This document shows positions 8,980 to 19,501 of a stretch of 64,000 nt of DNA, piece after piece. This stretch comes from Paracoccus rhizosphaerae. Its GTDB lineage: Bacteria; Pseudomonadota; Alphaproteobacteria; Rhodobacterales; Rhodobacteraceae. The stretch is taken from NCBI RefSeq assembly GCF_026162645.1, contig NZ_JAOTBE010000010.1, forward strand, positions 1 through 64,000, written 5' to 3'. Numbering within the stretch: the first letter of the stretch is position 1; the number at the start of each line of letters is the position of its first letter. The notes below the pieces were generated by a model, which did not search any database, had not been told where the DNA came from, and worked only from the letters and a program-made list of their open reading frames with translations. The position numbers and the translations under genes were made by a program.

Positions 8980-9879
8980 ATGAGCGCATTGAACCAGACC
9001 GCAGCGGTCATCGTGACCTTCAACCGCTCGGCCAAGCTGATGAAGGTGCTGGACGCGCTGGCGCAGCAGACGATGCGCCCCGACGTCATCCTGGTGGTCG
9101 ACAACGCCTCGACCGACGACACCGCCACCCTGGTCGAGGCGCGGGCCAGGCAGGACGGCACGATCCGCCACCTGCGGCTGCCCAAAAACGTCGGCGGGGC
9201 AGGGGGCTTTCACGCCGGGATGAAGGCAGCCTACCAGATGGGCGCGCATTACCTGTGGGTGTCCGACGACGATGCCTATCCCCAGCCCGACGCGATCGAA
9301 AAGCTGCACGACGCCCTGGTCGGCTTTGAATCCAGCACCGGCTGGCGCCCCAGCTTCGCCTGTTCGCGCGTCGAATGGATCGACGGTTCCCTGTGCGAGA
9401 TGAACTGCCCGCGGCCGGTCTGGGACTGGGCGCGGTTCGTCAGGCCGCAGACGGCCTGGGCGCTGGTGGACAGCTGTTCCTTCGTGTCCGCGATGATCCC
9501 GCGTTGGGCGGTCAGGGAACACGGCCTGCCGATCGCGGACTATTTCATCTGGTTCGACGATGCCGAATACACCCGCCGCATCGCGCGCAGCTATCCGGGC
9601 ATCTTCGTGCCGGAAAGCGTCGTCATCCACGACACGCCCGACAACCGCGGCGTGAACTTCGGCCTGATCGACGAAAAGAGCCTGTGGAAGTTCAAGTACG
9701 GCGCGCGCAACGAGACCTCGTTCCGCCGCCGCGAGGCGGGGCTGATCAGCGTACTGGCCTATACCTACGGCGTGCGCCAGCAGATGAAGAGCGCCGAGGT
9801 CCCCTCGTCCCTGCGCCGCCAGATCTATGGCGCGATCATGAAGGGCCTGAAGTTCCGCCCGGTAATCGAACGCGTTTGA
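8980..9879 (+). CDS. GlfT2-like family 2 glycosyltransferase (candidate galactofuranosyltransferase)
   Basis: This 299-residue GT-A enzyme begins with AVIVTFNRSAKLMKVLDAL and carries DNASTDDT and the metal-binding WVSDDDAYP (DxD). The downstream WFDDAEYTRRI resembles the catalytic-base segment of GlfT2-type galactofuranosyltransferases, and the NVGGAGGFHAG loop is also typical of that subgroup. UDP-galactopyranose mutase, the enzyme that makes UDP-Galf, is encoded about 2 kb away. Together these make galactofuranose transfer the leading hypothesis, though donor specificity is inference. It follows the GT4 gene with a 4-bp gap. Confidence 0.8.
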   Translation: MSALNQTAAVIVTFNRSAKLMKVLDALAQQTMRPDVILVVDNASTDDTATLVEARARQDGTIRHLRLPKNVGGAGGFHAGMKAAYQMGAHYLWVSDDDAYPQPDAIEKLHDALVGFESSTGWRPSFACSRVEWIDGSLCEMNCPRPVWDWARFVRPQTAWALVDSCSFVSAMIPRWAVREHGLPIADYFIWFDDAEYTRRIARSYPGIFVPESVVIHDTPDNRGVNFGLIDEKSLWKFKYGARNETSFRRREAGLISVLAYTYGVRQQMKSAEVPSSLRRQIYGAIMKGLKFRPVIERV

Positions 9880-9886
9880 ACTTTAG

Positions 9887-10192
9887 GGGCCAAAGCCTCG
9901 GCGATTTTGGGTCGGTCAGGCGGTTCGCCAGAACGGCCTAGACGCGAGCCTGATCGAACGCTTCGCCGAGGCACTCGGACAGGGGCCTCGGCGCCTGAGG
10001 ATCGCACTAAAATTGCTCGTGGGACAGCATCACCGAATGTCGGGAGACGAGCTGAGTCGCACCCAAGGCACCGGCGTCCACTCGTCTCTGTGCCGCCCGA
10101 TCTATGATGCGTTCATGAAGGGTTTGAAGTCTCGGACACCAAACCCCGGCCGCGCGATTGTGGTGATTTTTTCAATGATGAAAGCCGCTTGA
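9887..10192 (+). pseudogene. remnant carrying a duplicated GT2 C-terminal tail
   Basis: Just after the GT2 gene an open frame without a convincing start contains, at 10079-10135, a degenerate copy of the GT2 tail. The copy reads SSLCRPIYDAFMKGLKSR where the intact gene has SSLRRQIYGAIMKGLKFR. The reading frame, spacing and synonymous changes match a paralogue remnant and not chance. Upstream of it the frame reads RRLRIALKLL and is not recognised. It overlaps the 3' end of the opposite-strand hydrolase gene. It is probably what remains of a second GT2 lost by deletion. Confidence 0.5.
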
Positions 10193-11081
10193 TCGCCAAG
10201 GAAAGGCGGTCATCCAACTCCTGAAGTTCGATCTCCGGTAGGTTCAAAGACGCGAGCTTGCGGATGCATGGGAGGAAGCTAAGGTGACCCCGGTACTCAG
10301 CGTGATCGACAAGGGTGAAATAGTAAAGGGAACTTCTTCGTCTCATGCGCACTAGACGCCTGAAGCGTCCTGCCTCCATCTTCCCAGATATCATCCCCCG
10401 AGTAATTTCCTTGAAAAACCCGATCTGGTTTATAACGGGCGTACCGCCGTGCCCACAGCCGGGTATAGGAAGTTTGTAAATATGCTCAGCGTCGGGAAGA
10501 CGAGCAACATGCCACCTGTCAAGGTGAAGAAGGTTGTCATAGATGATATAGGCCTTACCCGCGGCCGCTACATTTGCCGCGGCATCGCTGTATGGCAGGC
10601 GCCAGCTATAGCGGCGACTACTGGGAAATCGATTGTCCGATAGAGCAATTTTTGGATCTAAGGTGCTTTGTGGGCTGAAGGCAATGACAATGCAGCCTGG
10701 CACAAGAGAAGCAAATGTCATTGCAGCGAAACCACCCATCGACCCGCCGGTGAGAACGACACGGTCGAATGAGCGAAAGAAGCCACATTTCGCCCATTCC
10801 TCCAAGGTCCTGATCAGCTTTCGATTTCGATACCAATCAGTCTCTCGTGCAATGACCCCTAGAAGAGAATGTTTCTCACGAAGGTAGAAAGATTCGCCCC
10901 AGCTTTTGCGGTCGACATAAGCCTCCTTGTCAACGCGGGCTGCGTTGTCGAACGAAACGATCAAAGTCGATCCGCCGGGCCGGTATTGCAACCGATGCGA
11001 CGGTAGATCGTGAACAAATTCCTCGTCTTTCGCAGGTAGGGGTACCGGTGTGCGGAAGAATATGTTCATGATGCGCTTCAT
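10113..11081 (-). CDS. alpha/beta-hydrolase-fold protein of a polysaccharide locus
   Basis: This 322-residue protein contains VVLTGGSMGGFAAMTFA, a nucleophile elbow (GxSxG) following a hydrophobic strand. IPGCGHGGTPVINQ near residue 215 could supply the catalytic histidine. The fold assignment is reasonable but the substrate is unknown. A deacylase or an Asp2-like accessory role in glycan modification fits the context. No signal peptide is evident. The gene and its upstream neighbour have clearly lower GC and more A/T-ending codons than the surrounding rml and glf genes, which suggests separate horizontal acquisition. It ends over the GT2 remnant on the other strand. Confidence 0.65.
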   Translation of the reverse strand: MKRIMNIFFRTPVPLPAKDEEFVHDLPSHRLQYRPGGSTLIVSFDNAARVDKEAYVDRKSWGESFYLREKHSLLGVIARETDWYRNRKLIRTLEEWAKCGFFRSFDRVVLTGGSMGGFAAMTFASLVPGCIVIAFSPQSTLDPKIALSDNRFPSSRRYSWRLPYSDAAANVAAAGKAYIIYDNLLHLDRWHVARLPDAEHIYKLPIPGCGHGGTPVINQIGFFKEITRGMISGKMEAGRFRRLVRMRRRSSLYYFTLVDHAEYRGHLSFLPCIRKLASLNLPEIELQELDDRLSLAIKRLSSLKKSPQSRGRGLVSETSNPS

Positions 11082-11100
11082 CCCATGGCTCTCTTCAAGC

Positions 11101-11865
11101 TCAAACTGGAAGATCTAGATCATAGTGGAAGTGCTTGAAGTCTCCTGCATACACCTTCCTGACAATATCCGCAGTCTTGTCAGTATAGTATTGCGCGACC
11201 TTCTCGTTTGACCCGGTGGCGTGCGTTTTGCCGGCGCCAAAGCTCAAATTAGAAAGTCCTAGTCGACGCGAAATGTCCTTCGCTTCATCATCCAGTGTCT
11301 CAAGTTTTGCGAAAAATGTATATGGGATGATGTCGGCGCAGATATGCGCATACTGCGGACGCCAATGCTGATCAAAATCAACAGGACGGCGGAACTGCGC
11401 CAGCGCTTGGCAATATTCCTCGAAACTAACGGACGAAGCCTCGACGGCATCACGCTGAACGCCCCGAATCTTGGCTACTTGATGTGCAATGTTATCAAAC
11501 ATCGGCTCATTGCGCTGAACTTTGTCCAAATACCCCGAGAGAATCCGCGTGAACGGATTGCGAACTATAGCCCATTTGACGACCGACGGATCTCGAATGA
11601 ACTCGTTGAACTTTGTGCGCCCGAGTTGGAATGGCTTGATCAGCATATGCTGGTGGAATGGGGCGTGTGGGTTATGATTAGTGTTCAAGAAGCTCTCCGG
11701 CATAGGAACGTCCAAGACTTCCTGCCGCCAGAGTTCTTTTTTGGCGGACGAGCATCCAGATTTGGCGACTTCGCAAAAGAAGTACTTGTTCTTCAGTGAA
11801 ATCGAGAAATGGTAGTTCATCTGCTGAGGGCCGAGCCGCTGTGTGCAGTTCTGATAATAGAACAT
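11101..11865 (-). CDS. sulfotransferase family 2 protein
   Basis: The protein has the two PAPS-binding elements of carbohydrate sulfotransferases. CEVAKSGCSSAKKEL is the 5'-phosphosulfate loop and IVRNPFTRILSGYLDK is the 3'-phosphate-binding segment. It should transfer sulfate from PAPS to a sugar hydroxyl, probably on this locus's glycan. ATG 11865 is chosen because GGAGA precedes it at good spacing, giving 254 residues. An in-frame ATG at 11952 would add a basic 29-residue leader and remains possible. Base composition is low in GC like the adjacent hydrolase gene, so both were probably imported together. It lies 19 bp upstream of the hydrolase in the same direction. Confidence 0.8.
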   Translation of the reverse strand: MFYYQNCTQRLGPQQMNYHFSISLKNKYFFCEVAKSGCSSAKKELWRQEVLDVPMPESFLNTNHNPHAPFHQHMLIKPFQLGRTKFNEFIRDPSVVKWAIVRNPFTRILSGYLDKVQRNEPMFDNIAHQVAKIRGVQRDAVEASSVSFEEYCQALAQFRRPVDFDQHWRPQYAHICADIIPYTFFAKLETLDDEAKDISRRLGLSNLSFGAGKTHATGSNEKVAQYYTDKTADIVRKVYAGDFKHFHYDLDLPV

Positions 11866-12013
11866 TGTCTGCTTCTCCGAATCGTCGGTATTGGCCTTCT
11901 TGATCACTTTGCGCAACAGCGATCGTGTATTCCTGTGGATGGAGCGTCGCATGAGGTTGCGCAACCTGCTTGATCAAGAGGGTTCGTTGGACAAGATCAT
12001 GTCATAGGGGAAT

Positions 12014-14770
<2,757 letters not shown>

Positions 14771-15081
14771 GCAGCGCATCTATGATCCGCTGTCGATCGA
14801 ATCGATGTAGAGAAGTGGAAGTTGAATAGGCATCTTTTAGTCGTTCCCGTCTTGGGCGATGAACTCGTGACGCGGAACACGCTATACGCCAATTCGATCC
14901 TCGCGGCTACGTAAATCACAGGACAGTCGTCGAGCTGGTGAAGCGGGCGCAGGCCATGCCGGCGCGGCGCAACGCCGTCGGGTGCGCCCAGGCAGCTTCG
15001 GTCTTCAAGCTACCAATTTCCTGGCCTTCGTGGTCGCCTATGGCGAAGATCAGGTGAGGACCGGTGGCGGTGGACGGGCGG
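14771..15081. other. decayed intergenic DNA between the RTX and GST pseudogenes
   Basis: No intact gene is visible in these 311 bases. On the plus strand, near 14900-15055, a short frame reads VKRAQAMPARRNAV then ASVFKLPIS. It looks coding-like but could not be assigned to a family. The segment lies between two broken genes and close to an insertion sequence, so it is probably debris from earlier rearrangements. Confidence 0.4.
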
Positions 15082-15251
15082 TCAGCGGGCGCGTGCGTCG
15101 CGCTCGGCCATGCGGACGGTCGCGGGGCGCTCGCGGCAGCGGTGGACCCAGTCTCGGAGCGCTTGGTCGTCGGGCAGCAGGTCGGGAAGCCAGATGAACG
15201 GGCTGCTGCACAGAAGATCCGCCGCGGAATATCGATTGTTCATAAGGAACG

Positions 15252-15276
15252 TGTAGAAGCAAAGTAGAATTGTCGC
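15252..15276. repeat. left terminal inverted repeat of the insertion sequence
   Basis: This 25-bp end starts TGTAGAAG and finishes with GTCGC. It pairs imperfectly with the complement of 16823-16847. A second GTCGC lies at 15296-15300. The target duplication GAACG is immediately outside at 15247-15251. Confidence 0.7.
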
Positions 15277-15412
15277 GAACTGGCAAAGTTGATTTGTCGC
15301 CTCTGCCCTGAAGACTGACGCTGCATTGAGCAGCATGGCATGAGGGCTTTCGACATGGGACTTATCCTAATGAGCGAACACGAGCTTCAACGGATCGAGG
15401 TGCTATCTCCAG

Positions 15413-16705
15413 GTGCTGGATGGCAGCCTGCGCACGGCCACGGCGGCGCAAGTGCTGGGTCTGAGTCAGCATCAGGTGCAGCGTTTGATCCGCGAGCGCC
15501 ATAAGCTGCGCGGCCGACTGTCCAACAACCGCATCAGCGATCTGAAGCGTGATTATGTCCTGTCGCTGATCCGGCAGGATTATCCGGATTTCGGCCCGAC
15601 GCTAGCGGCCGAGAAGCTGACCGAACGGCACGGCATCCGGGTCTCCTCGGAGACACTGCGCAAGTGGATGATCGCGGACGGGATCTGGCAAAGCCGGGCG
15701 CAGCGCCGCCGCGTGCATCAGCCCCGTTTTCGGCGGGAAGCTCTGGGCGAGCTGATCCAGATTGACGGCTCCGAGCATCGCTGGTTTGAGGACCGCGTCC
15801 CTGCCTGCACGCTGTTGGTGTTCATCGACGATGCCACCGGGGCGCTCATGCATCTGCGGTTCGTGCGCTCAGAGTCGACCGAAAGCTACTTTGCGGCTCT
15901 GACAGATTATCTGCACGAGCACGGTCTGCCGGTGGCCTTCTATTCCGACAAGCACAGCGTTTTTCGCGTCAACAAGACAGAGGCCCGCAGCGGGCACGGA
16001 ATAACACAGTTTGGCCGCGCTTTGAGCGAGCTGAACATCGAGATTCTCTGCGCGAACAGCTCGCAGGCCAAGGGCCGGGTGGAACGGGCCAACCGAACGC
16101 TGCAGGACCGGCTGGTCAAGGAATTGCGCCTGGCCGGGATCAGCGACATGCAGGCGGGCAACGCTTTCCTGCCCGGCTTCATCAAGCGGCACAATCTGCG
16201 CTTTGCCCATTCCCCTGCCCGGCCCGACAATCTCCATCGGCCACTCAATCTGCCTGCGTCACGCTTGTCCGATATTCTTTGCGTTCGCGACCAGCGACAA
16301 GTCGGCGCGAGCCTCGTGGTGCATTACGAGCGCCGGAAGTTCATCCTCGATGACAGCGCGCATGCGCGCAGCGCGATCGGGCGCTATGTGAAGACCTATG
16401 CTTATCCGGATCGCCCTTTCGAGATCCGCTGGAAAGGCGTTCTGCTGCCCTATCGCATTTTCGACCCCAGCCAGCGGCGCGTGACTCATACTGCGATCAC
16501 CGAGAACAAGCGCCTCGGCGACGTGCTGGCTTTTATCAAGACGCAGCAGGACGCCGATCCTCCGCAGGTTGGGCCGGTTGGCAAACAGCGCACCCGCTAT
16601 ACCCCAACCGGCAGACCTAACCGGGGCAAAAAGGGCTGGGTCGAGCGCCGTGCCGAACGGCGCGCGGCGGAGACGCAAGCCTTAGCACCGCCGCCAGCAG
16701 AGTAA
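15413..16705 (+). CDS. ISNCY/IS1202-like transposase, N-terminus frameshifted
   Basis: The 430-residue frame starts with a helix-turn-helix region (AAQVLGLSQHQVQRLIRERH) and contains a DDE integrase core. The probable catalytic residues are Asp in LIQIDGSEHRWF, Asp in FYSDKHSVF and Glu in KGRVERANRTL. The natural start is very likely ATG 15370, which reads MSEHELQRIEVLS. One extra C around 15409 puts that start out of frame with the rest. Translation from GTG 15413 would lose only about 14 residues, so activity is uncertain. The tail is basic, as in many transposases. Confidence 0.8.
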   Translation: MLDGSLRTATAAQVLGLSQHQVQRLIRERHKLRGRLSNNRISDLKRDYVLSLIRQDYPDFGPTLAAEKLTERHGIRVSSETLRKWMIADGIWQSRAQRRRVHQPRFRREALGELIQIDGSEHRWFEDRVPACTLLVFIDDATGALMHLRFVRSESTESYFAALTDYLHEHGLPVAFYSDKHSVFRVNKTEARSGHGITQFGRALSELNIEILCANSSQAKGRVERANRTLQDRLVKELRLAGISDMQAGNAFLPGFIKRHNLRFAHSPARPDNLHRPLNLPASRLSDILCVRDQRQVGASLVVHYERRKFILDDSAHARSAIGRYVKTYAYPDRPFEIRWKGVLLPYRIFDPSQRRVTHTAITENKRLGDVLAFIKTQQDADPPQVGPVGKQRTRYTPTGRPNRGKKGWVERRAERRAAETQALAPPPAE

Positions 16706-16822
16706 CGGCTTCAGGGCCCAGAGCCGCCGACCCCGCCCCTACGGCCTTTTGTGGAGAAAGCGGGCCGGGGCCGGCTCAGCGCTCATCCGCACCGGCAGCG
16801 ACATTTCTAAATGGCAGAGCAA

Positions 16823-16847
16823 GCGACGTTTTAACTTGGTGACAACA
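16823..16847. repeat. right terminal inverted repeat of the insertion sequence
   Basis: Read on the minus strand this end starts TGTTGTCACCAAG and closes with GTCGC, aligning to the left end at TGT, AAG and GTCGC. A second copy of GTCGC lies at 16798-16802. The duplicated target GAACG follows at 16848-16852. Confidence 0.7.
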
Positions 16848-17438
16848 GAACGGGTGGTCCTGCAGCGCCTCGGACAGCCGGTCCGTCACCGCCGAAAAGC
16901 TGCCCAGGCGGCCCTGCAGGGCCGGGTGGTCTAGCTGCGCCCAGTGCAGCAGGATCACGGGCTCCATCACGCCTTGGTAATAGAACAGCCAGGACAGATA
17001 GTCGCCCCGGCCGGGTTCGCCGGGCAGGGGTGCCATCCGGGCCTTCGGAAACATGTCGGTCAGATAGACGGTGGTGGCGCCGCGCTCTCGGATGCTGTCT
17101 TCGCCGTCGATCAGGAAGGGGACCTTCTTTTCGGGGTGCGGGTTGCGCGCGTCCGGGCCGCCGGAACCGTCCTGCCAGCAAATCGTCACTTCGACGATAT
17201 CCACATCAGCGTCCAGTTCGTCGATCGGGGCGACCATCAACGACGAGCGGGAGTCCGGGGAATGAAACAACGTGGGCATGTTGTGGCATGGCGACATCAT
17301 AGCAGATTTTTGCATGACAGGGGCGATAACAGACCGGTGACTTGCGCTGGACGGGAATCTTCCTGACGCTTGCCGGCCACGCGCCCTTTGCATGGCGCCT
17401 ATGCATCCGGGCGATCTTGATCGCTGCGGCTAGGTTAA

Positions 17439-17450
17439 TTAGCTTGCTAA
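17439..17450. promoter_or_regulatory. SlyA-type MarR operator
   Basis: TTAGCTTGCTAA, read on the other strand, is TTAGCAAGCTAA, the published SlyA box consensus. It lies 10 bp before the first possible marR start and overlaps a plausible -10 region (a TTGATC -35-like hexamer is at 17417-17422). Autorepression of the marR-efflux operon is the natural inference. The divergent GST remnant may share the site. Confidence 0.6.
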
Positions 17451-17459
17451 AGAATTTGA

Positions 17460-17900
17460 ATGGGTGGTCCGATGGCGGGGCATGATGAGTTTCTGGACGT
17501 GCTGCTGCACCTGATGCGCGATCTGCGGCGCAGCTATGACAGGCAGGCGCAGGCCGTCGGCCTGACGCTGTCGCGGGCGCGGGCGCTGACGATGCTGGCC
17601 CGCCACGAGGGCGCCACCCAGGCCGAGCTTGCCGCACTGCTGGACATCGAGCCGCCGACGCTGAAGCGCCAGATCGATGCCCTTGTGGCCGACGGCTTCG
17701 TCGAACGCCGCCCGCTAGAGGGCGACGCCCGCAAGTCGGCGCTGTTCCTGACCGCGCGCGGCCACGACAACGCCATCGTGGAATTCACGCACCGACTGCG
17801 GCGCGAGCTGCTGGAGGATATTTCGGACGGCGACCTGCAGGCCGCCGCCGCAGTGCTGGACCGGCTGGCGCGGAACGTCAGCCGGTTGGACCGGACATGA
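17460..17900 (+). CDS. MarR-family transcriptional regulator
   Basis: This 146-residue protein has a MarR winged-helix domain: helix-turn-helix ATQAELAALLDIEPPTLKRQ, followed by LVADGFVERRPLEGDARKSA, the wing with its conserved D-R-K pattern. MarR proteins act as ligand-responsive dimeric repressors. It overlaps the downstream MFS pump gene by 4 bp (ATGA), the common arrangement of a regulator with its own EmrAB-like efflux system. A SlyA-box palindrome lies just upstream. ATG 17472 is an alternative start with a better-placed GGGTGG. Confidence 0.9.
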   Translation: MGGPMAGHDEFLDVLLHLMRDLRRSYDRQAQAVGLTLSRARALTMLARHEGATQAELAALLDIEPPTLKRQIDALVADGFVERRPLEGDARKSALFLTARGHDNAIVEFTHRLRRELLEDISDGDLQAAAAVLDRLARNVSRLDRT

Positions 17901-19501
17901 GCGCGCCAGCCGCCCCGGCCCCGCTGCCGCCGCTTCCCCCGTTGCAGGCGGCCGCCTACATGCTGGCGGCGGCGGTCATCGGGATGTCGCAGGGCCTGCA
18001 GCAGGGGCTCGTCTCGACCAACCTGCCGCAGATCGCAGGGGATCTGAGCGTCACGACCACCTCGGCCGCCTGGCTTCTGGCAGCCTACACCATCCCGCGC
18101 GCCGCGCTGCCCGTCATGCTGATCAAGATCCGCACGCAGTTCGGGCTGCGCCGCTTTGCTGAACTGGGGATCGTCGTCTATGCGCTGGTGGCCTTTGCAT
18201 CGATCTGGGCCAAGGATTTCCGTTCGGCCCTGGTCCTGCAGGGGCTGTCGGGGATGGCCGCCGCGCCGCTGTCGACGCTGGCGTTCCTCTACATGCTTGA
18301 GCCGCTGTCGCCGCAGTGGAAGATGCGGCTGGGGCTGCCGATGACGATGGTGGTCCTAATGTCCGGGCCGTCTGTCGCGCGTGTCGCCGCGCCGGCGCTG
18401 CTGGGCGACGGGGGGCTGATCTGGGTCCACCTGACCGGGCTGGGGATGGCGCTGGTGTCGCTGATGCTGGTCTTCTGGTTGCCGCTGCGCCCGATCCCGC
18501 GGCAGAAGGTGATCCAGGCGACGGACTTCGTCAGCTTCCTGCTGATCGCCTTCGGCTTCGGCGGCATGATCATCGCCTTCATCATGGGGCCGATCTACAA
18601 CTGGACGGATGCCGCCTGGATCGGCTGGTTGCTGGCGGCCTCGGCCGGGGCGCTGACGCTGGCCGTCATGGTCGAGCTGAACCGGACCGCCCCGCTGTTG
18701 GACATCCGCTGGCTGGCCAGCCCGGCGATCCTGCACCTGACCGCGACACTGTTCCTGTTCCGGCTGATCCTGTCGGAACAGGCGGCGGGCGCGCCGCGCA
18801 TGTTCCAGGTGCTGGGCGTCGCCCCGCAGCAGATGACGGGCCTCTTCGCGGTCATCGCCCTGGCCAGCCTGCTGGGCGGGCTAGCCTGCGTGGCCTGGAT
18901 CAAGCCGGCACGCGTCCCGGCCTTTCACCTAGCCGCGCTGCTGCTGATCGCTGTGGGTGCGCTGATGGATGCAGGGTCCAGCATCGACACCCGGCCCGAG
19001 CAGCTGATCGTCAGCCAGGCGCTGATCGGTTTCGCGGGCATGCTGTTCATGCCCCCCGCCATGATGGCCGGGCTGATGGCGGCGCTAGCCAAGGGGCCGC
19101 AATATCTGCTGTCCTTCGTCATCGTCTTCATCTCGACCCAGAGCATCGGCGCCGTCCTGGGGTCAGCGCTCTTTACGACCTTCACCACCCACCGCGAGGC
19201 GCTGCACCTGCAGATCCTGACCGAGCAGCTGACCCCGACCGACCCGATGACGGTCCAGGCGCTGGCTGCCCGCGCGGCGGCGACGGCCGCCCAGCTTCCC
19301 GACGCCGCCCTGCGCCGCGCCGAGGCCGCGTCGCAGCTGATTGGCCGGGCGACGGCGCAGGCCTGGGTCGATGCCTATGGCGACGCCTATGCACTGACCG
19401 CGATTGCGGCGCTGATCGCCGCCGCCGCGCTGCTGCTGCACCTGCTGCGCAACTTCCTGGCCCGACCGGCCCCCACCACCAAGCTTGAGACAACGCCATG
19501 A
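17897..19501 (+). CDS. EmrB-like MFS drug efflux permease (DHA2 family)
   Basis: This 534-residue inner-membrane protein has about 14 hydrophobic segments, the number typical of the DHA2 drug:H+ antiporter family. The N-terminal half carries VSTNLPQIAGDLSVTTTSAA and AAYTIPRAALPVML, resembling the EmrB motif-C and proton-relay region. It should pair with the HlyD-type adaptor encoded next and an outer-membrane channel, not encoded here, to expel hydrophobic compounds. It is translationally coupled to both neighbours by 4-bp overlaps. The substrate is unknown. Confidence 0.88.
   Translation: MSAPAAPAPLPPLPPLQAAAYMLAAAVIGMSQGLQQGLVSTNLPQIAGDLSVTTTSAAWLLAAYTIPRAALPVMLIKIRTQFGLRRFAELGIVVYALVAFASIWAKDFRSALVLQGLSGMAAAPLSTLAFLYMLEPLSPQWKMRLGLPMTMVVLMSGPSVARVAAPALLGDGGLIWVHLTGLGMALVSLMLVFWLPLRPIPRQKVIQATDFVSFLLIAFGFGGMIIAFIMGPIYNWTDAAWIGWLLAASAGALTLAVMVELNRTAPLLDIRWLASPAILHLTATLFLFRLILSEQAAGAPRMFQVLGVAPQQMTGLFAVIALASLLGGLACVAWIKPARVPAFHLAALLLIAVGALMDAGSSIDTRPEQLIVSQALIGFAGMLFMPPAMMAGLMAALAKGPQYLLSFVIVFISTQSIGAVLGSALFTTFTTHREALHLQILTEQLTPTDPMTVQALAARAAATAAQLPDAALRRAEAASQLIGRATAQAWVDAYGDAYALTAIAALIAAAALLLHLLRNFLARPAPTTKLETTP

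Larger units (their letters stand above)
15252..16847 (+). mobile_element. ISNCY/IS1202-like insertion sequence, 1596 bp
   Basis: The element begins TGT and ends ACA and is flanked by the direct repeat GAACG (15247-15251 and 16848-16852). Imperfect inverted ends share TGT, AAG and GTCGC at matching positions, with a second GTCGC 24-25 bp further in at each end. It carries one transposase gene on the plus strand. It interrupts the glutathione S-transferase gene, and the perfect duplication suggests recent insertion. The group assignment rests on the transposase's resemblance to ISNCY/IS1202-type proteins. Confidence 0.85.
15082..17279 (-). pseudogene. glutathione S-transferase gene split by an insertion sequence
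   Basis: The N-terminal part (17279 down to 16848) reads MPTLFHSPDSRSSLMVAPI and continues to ALQDHPF, then runs into the insertion element. The C-terminal part (15251 down to 15082) reads FLMNNRYSAADLLCSSPF then WLPDLLPDDQALRDWV and ends in TGA. Removing the element and one copy of the 5-bp duplication joins the halves exactly in frame (DHPF-LMNN). The intact ancestor would be a cytosolic GST of about 200 residues with a thioredoxin-like N-domain and an all-helical C-domain. The gene is divergent from marR, so its promoter region is shared with the efflux operon. Confidence 0.85.
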
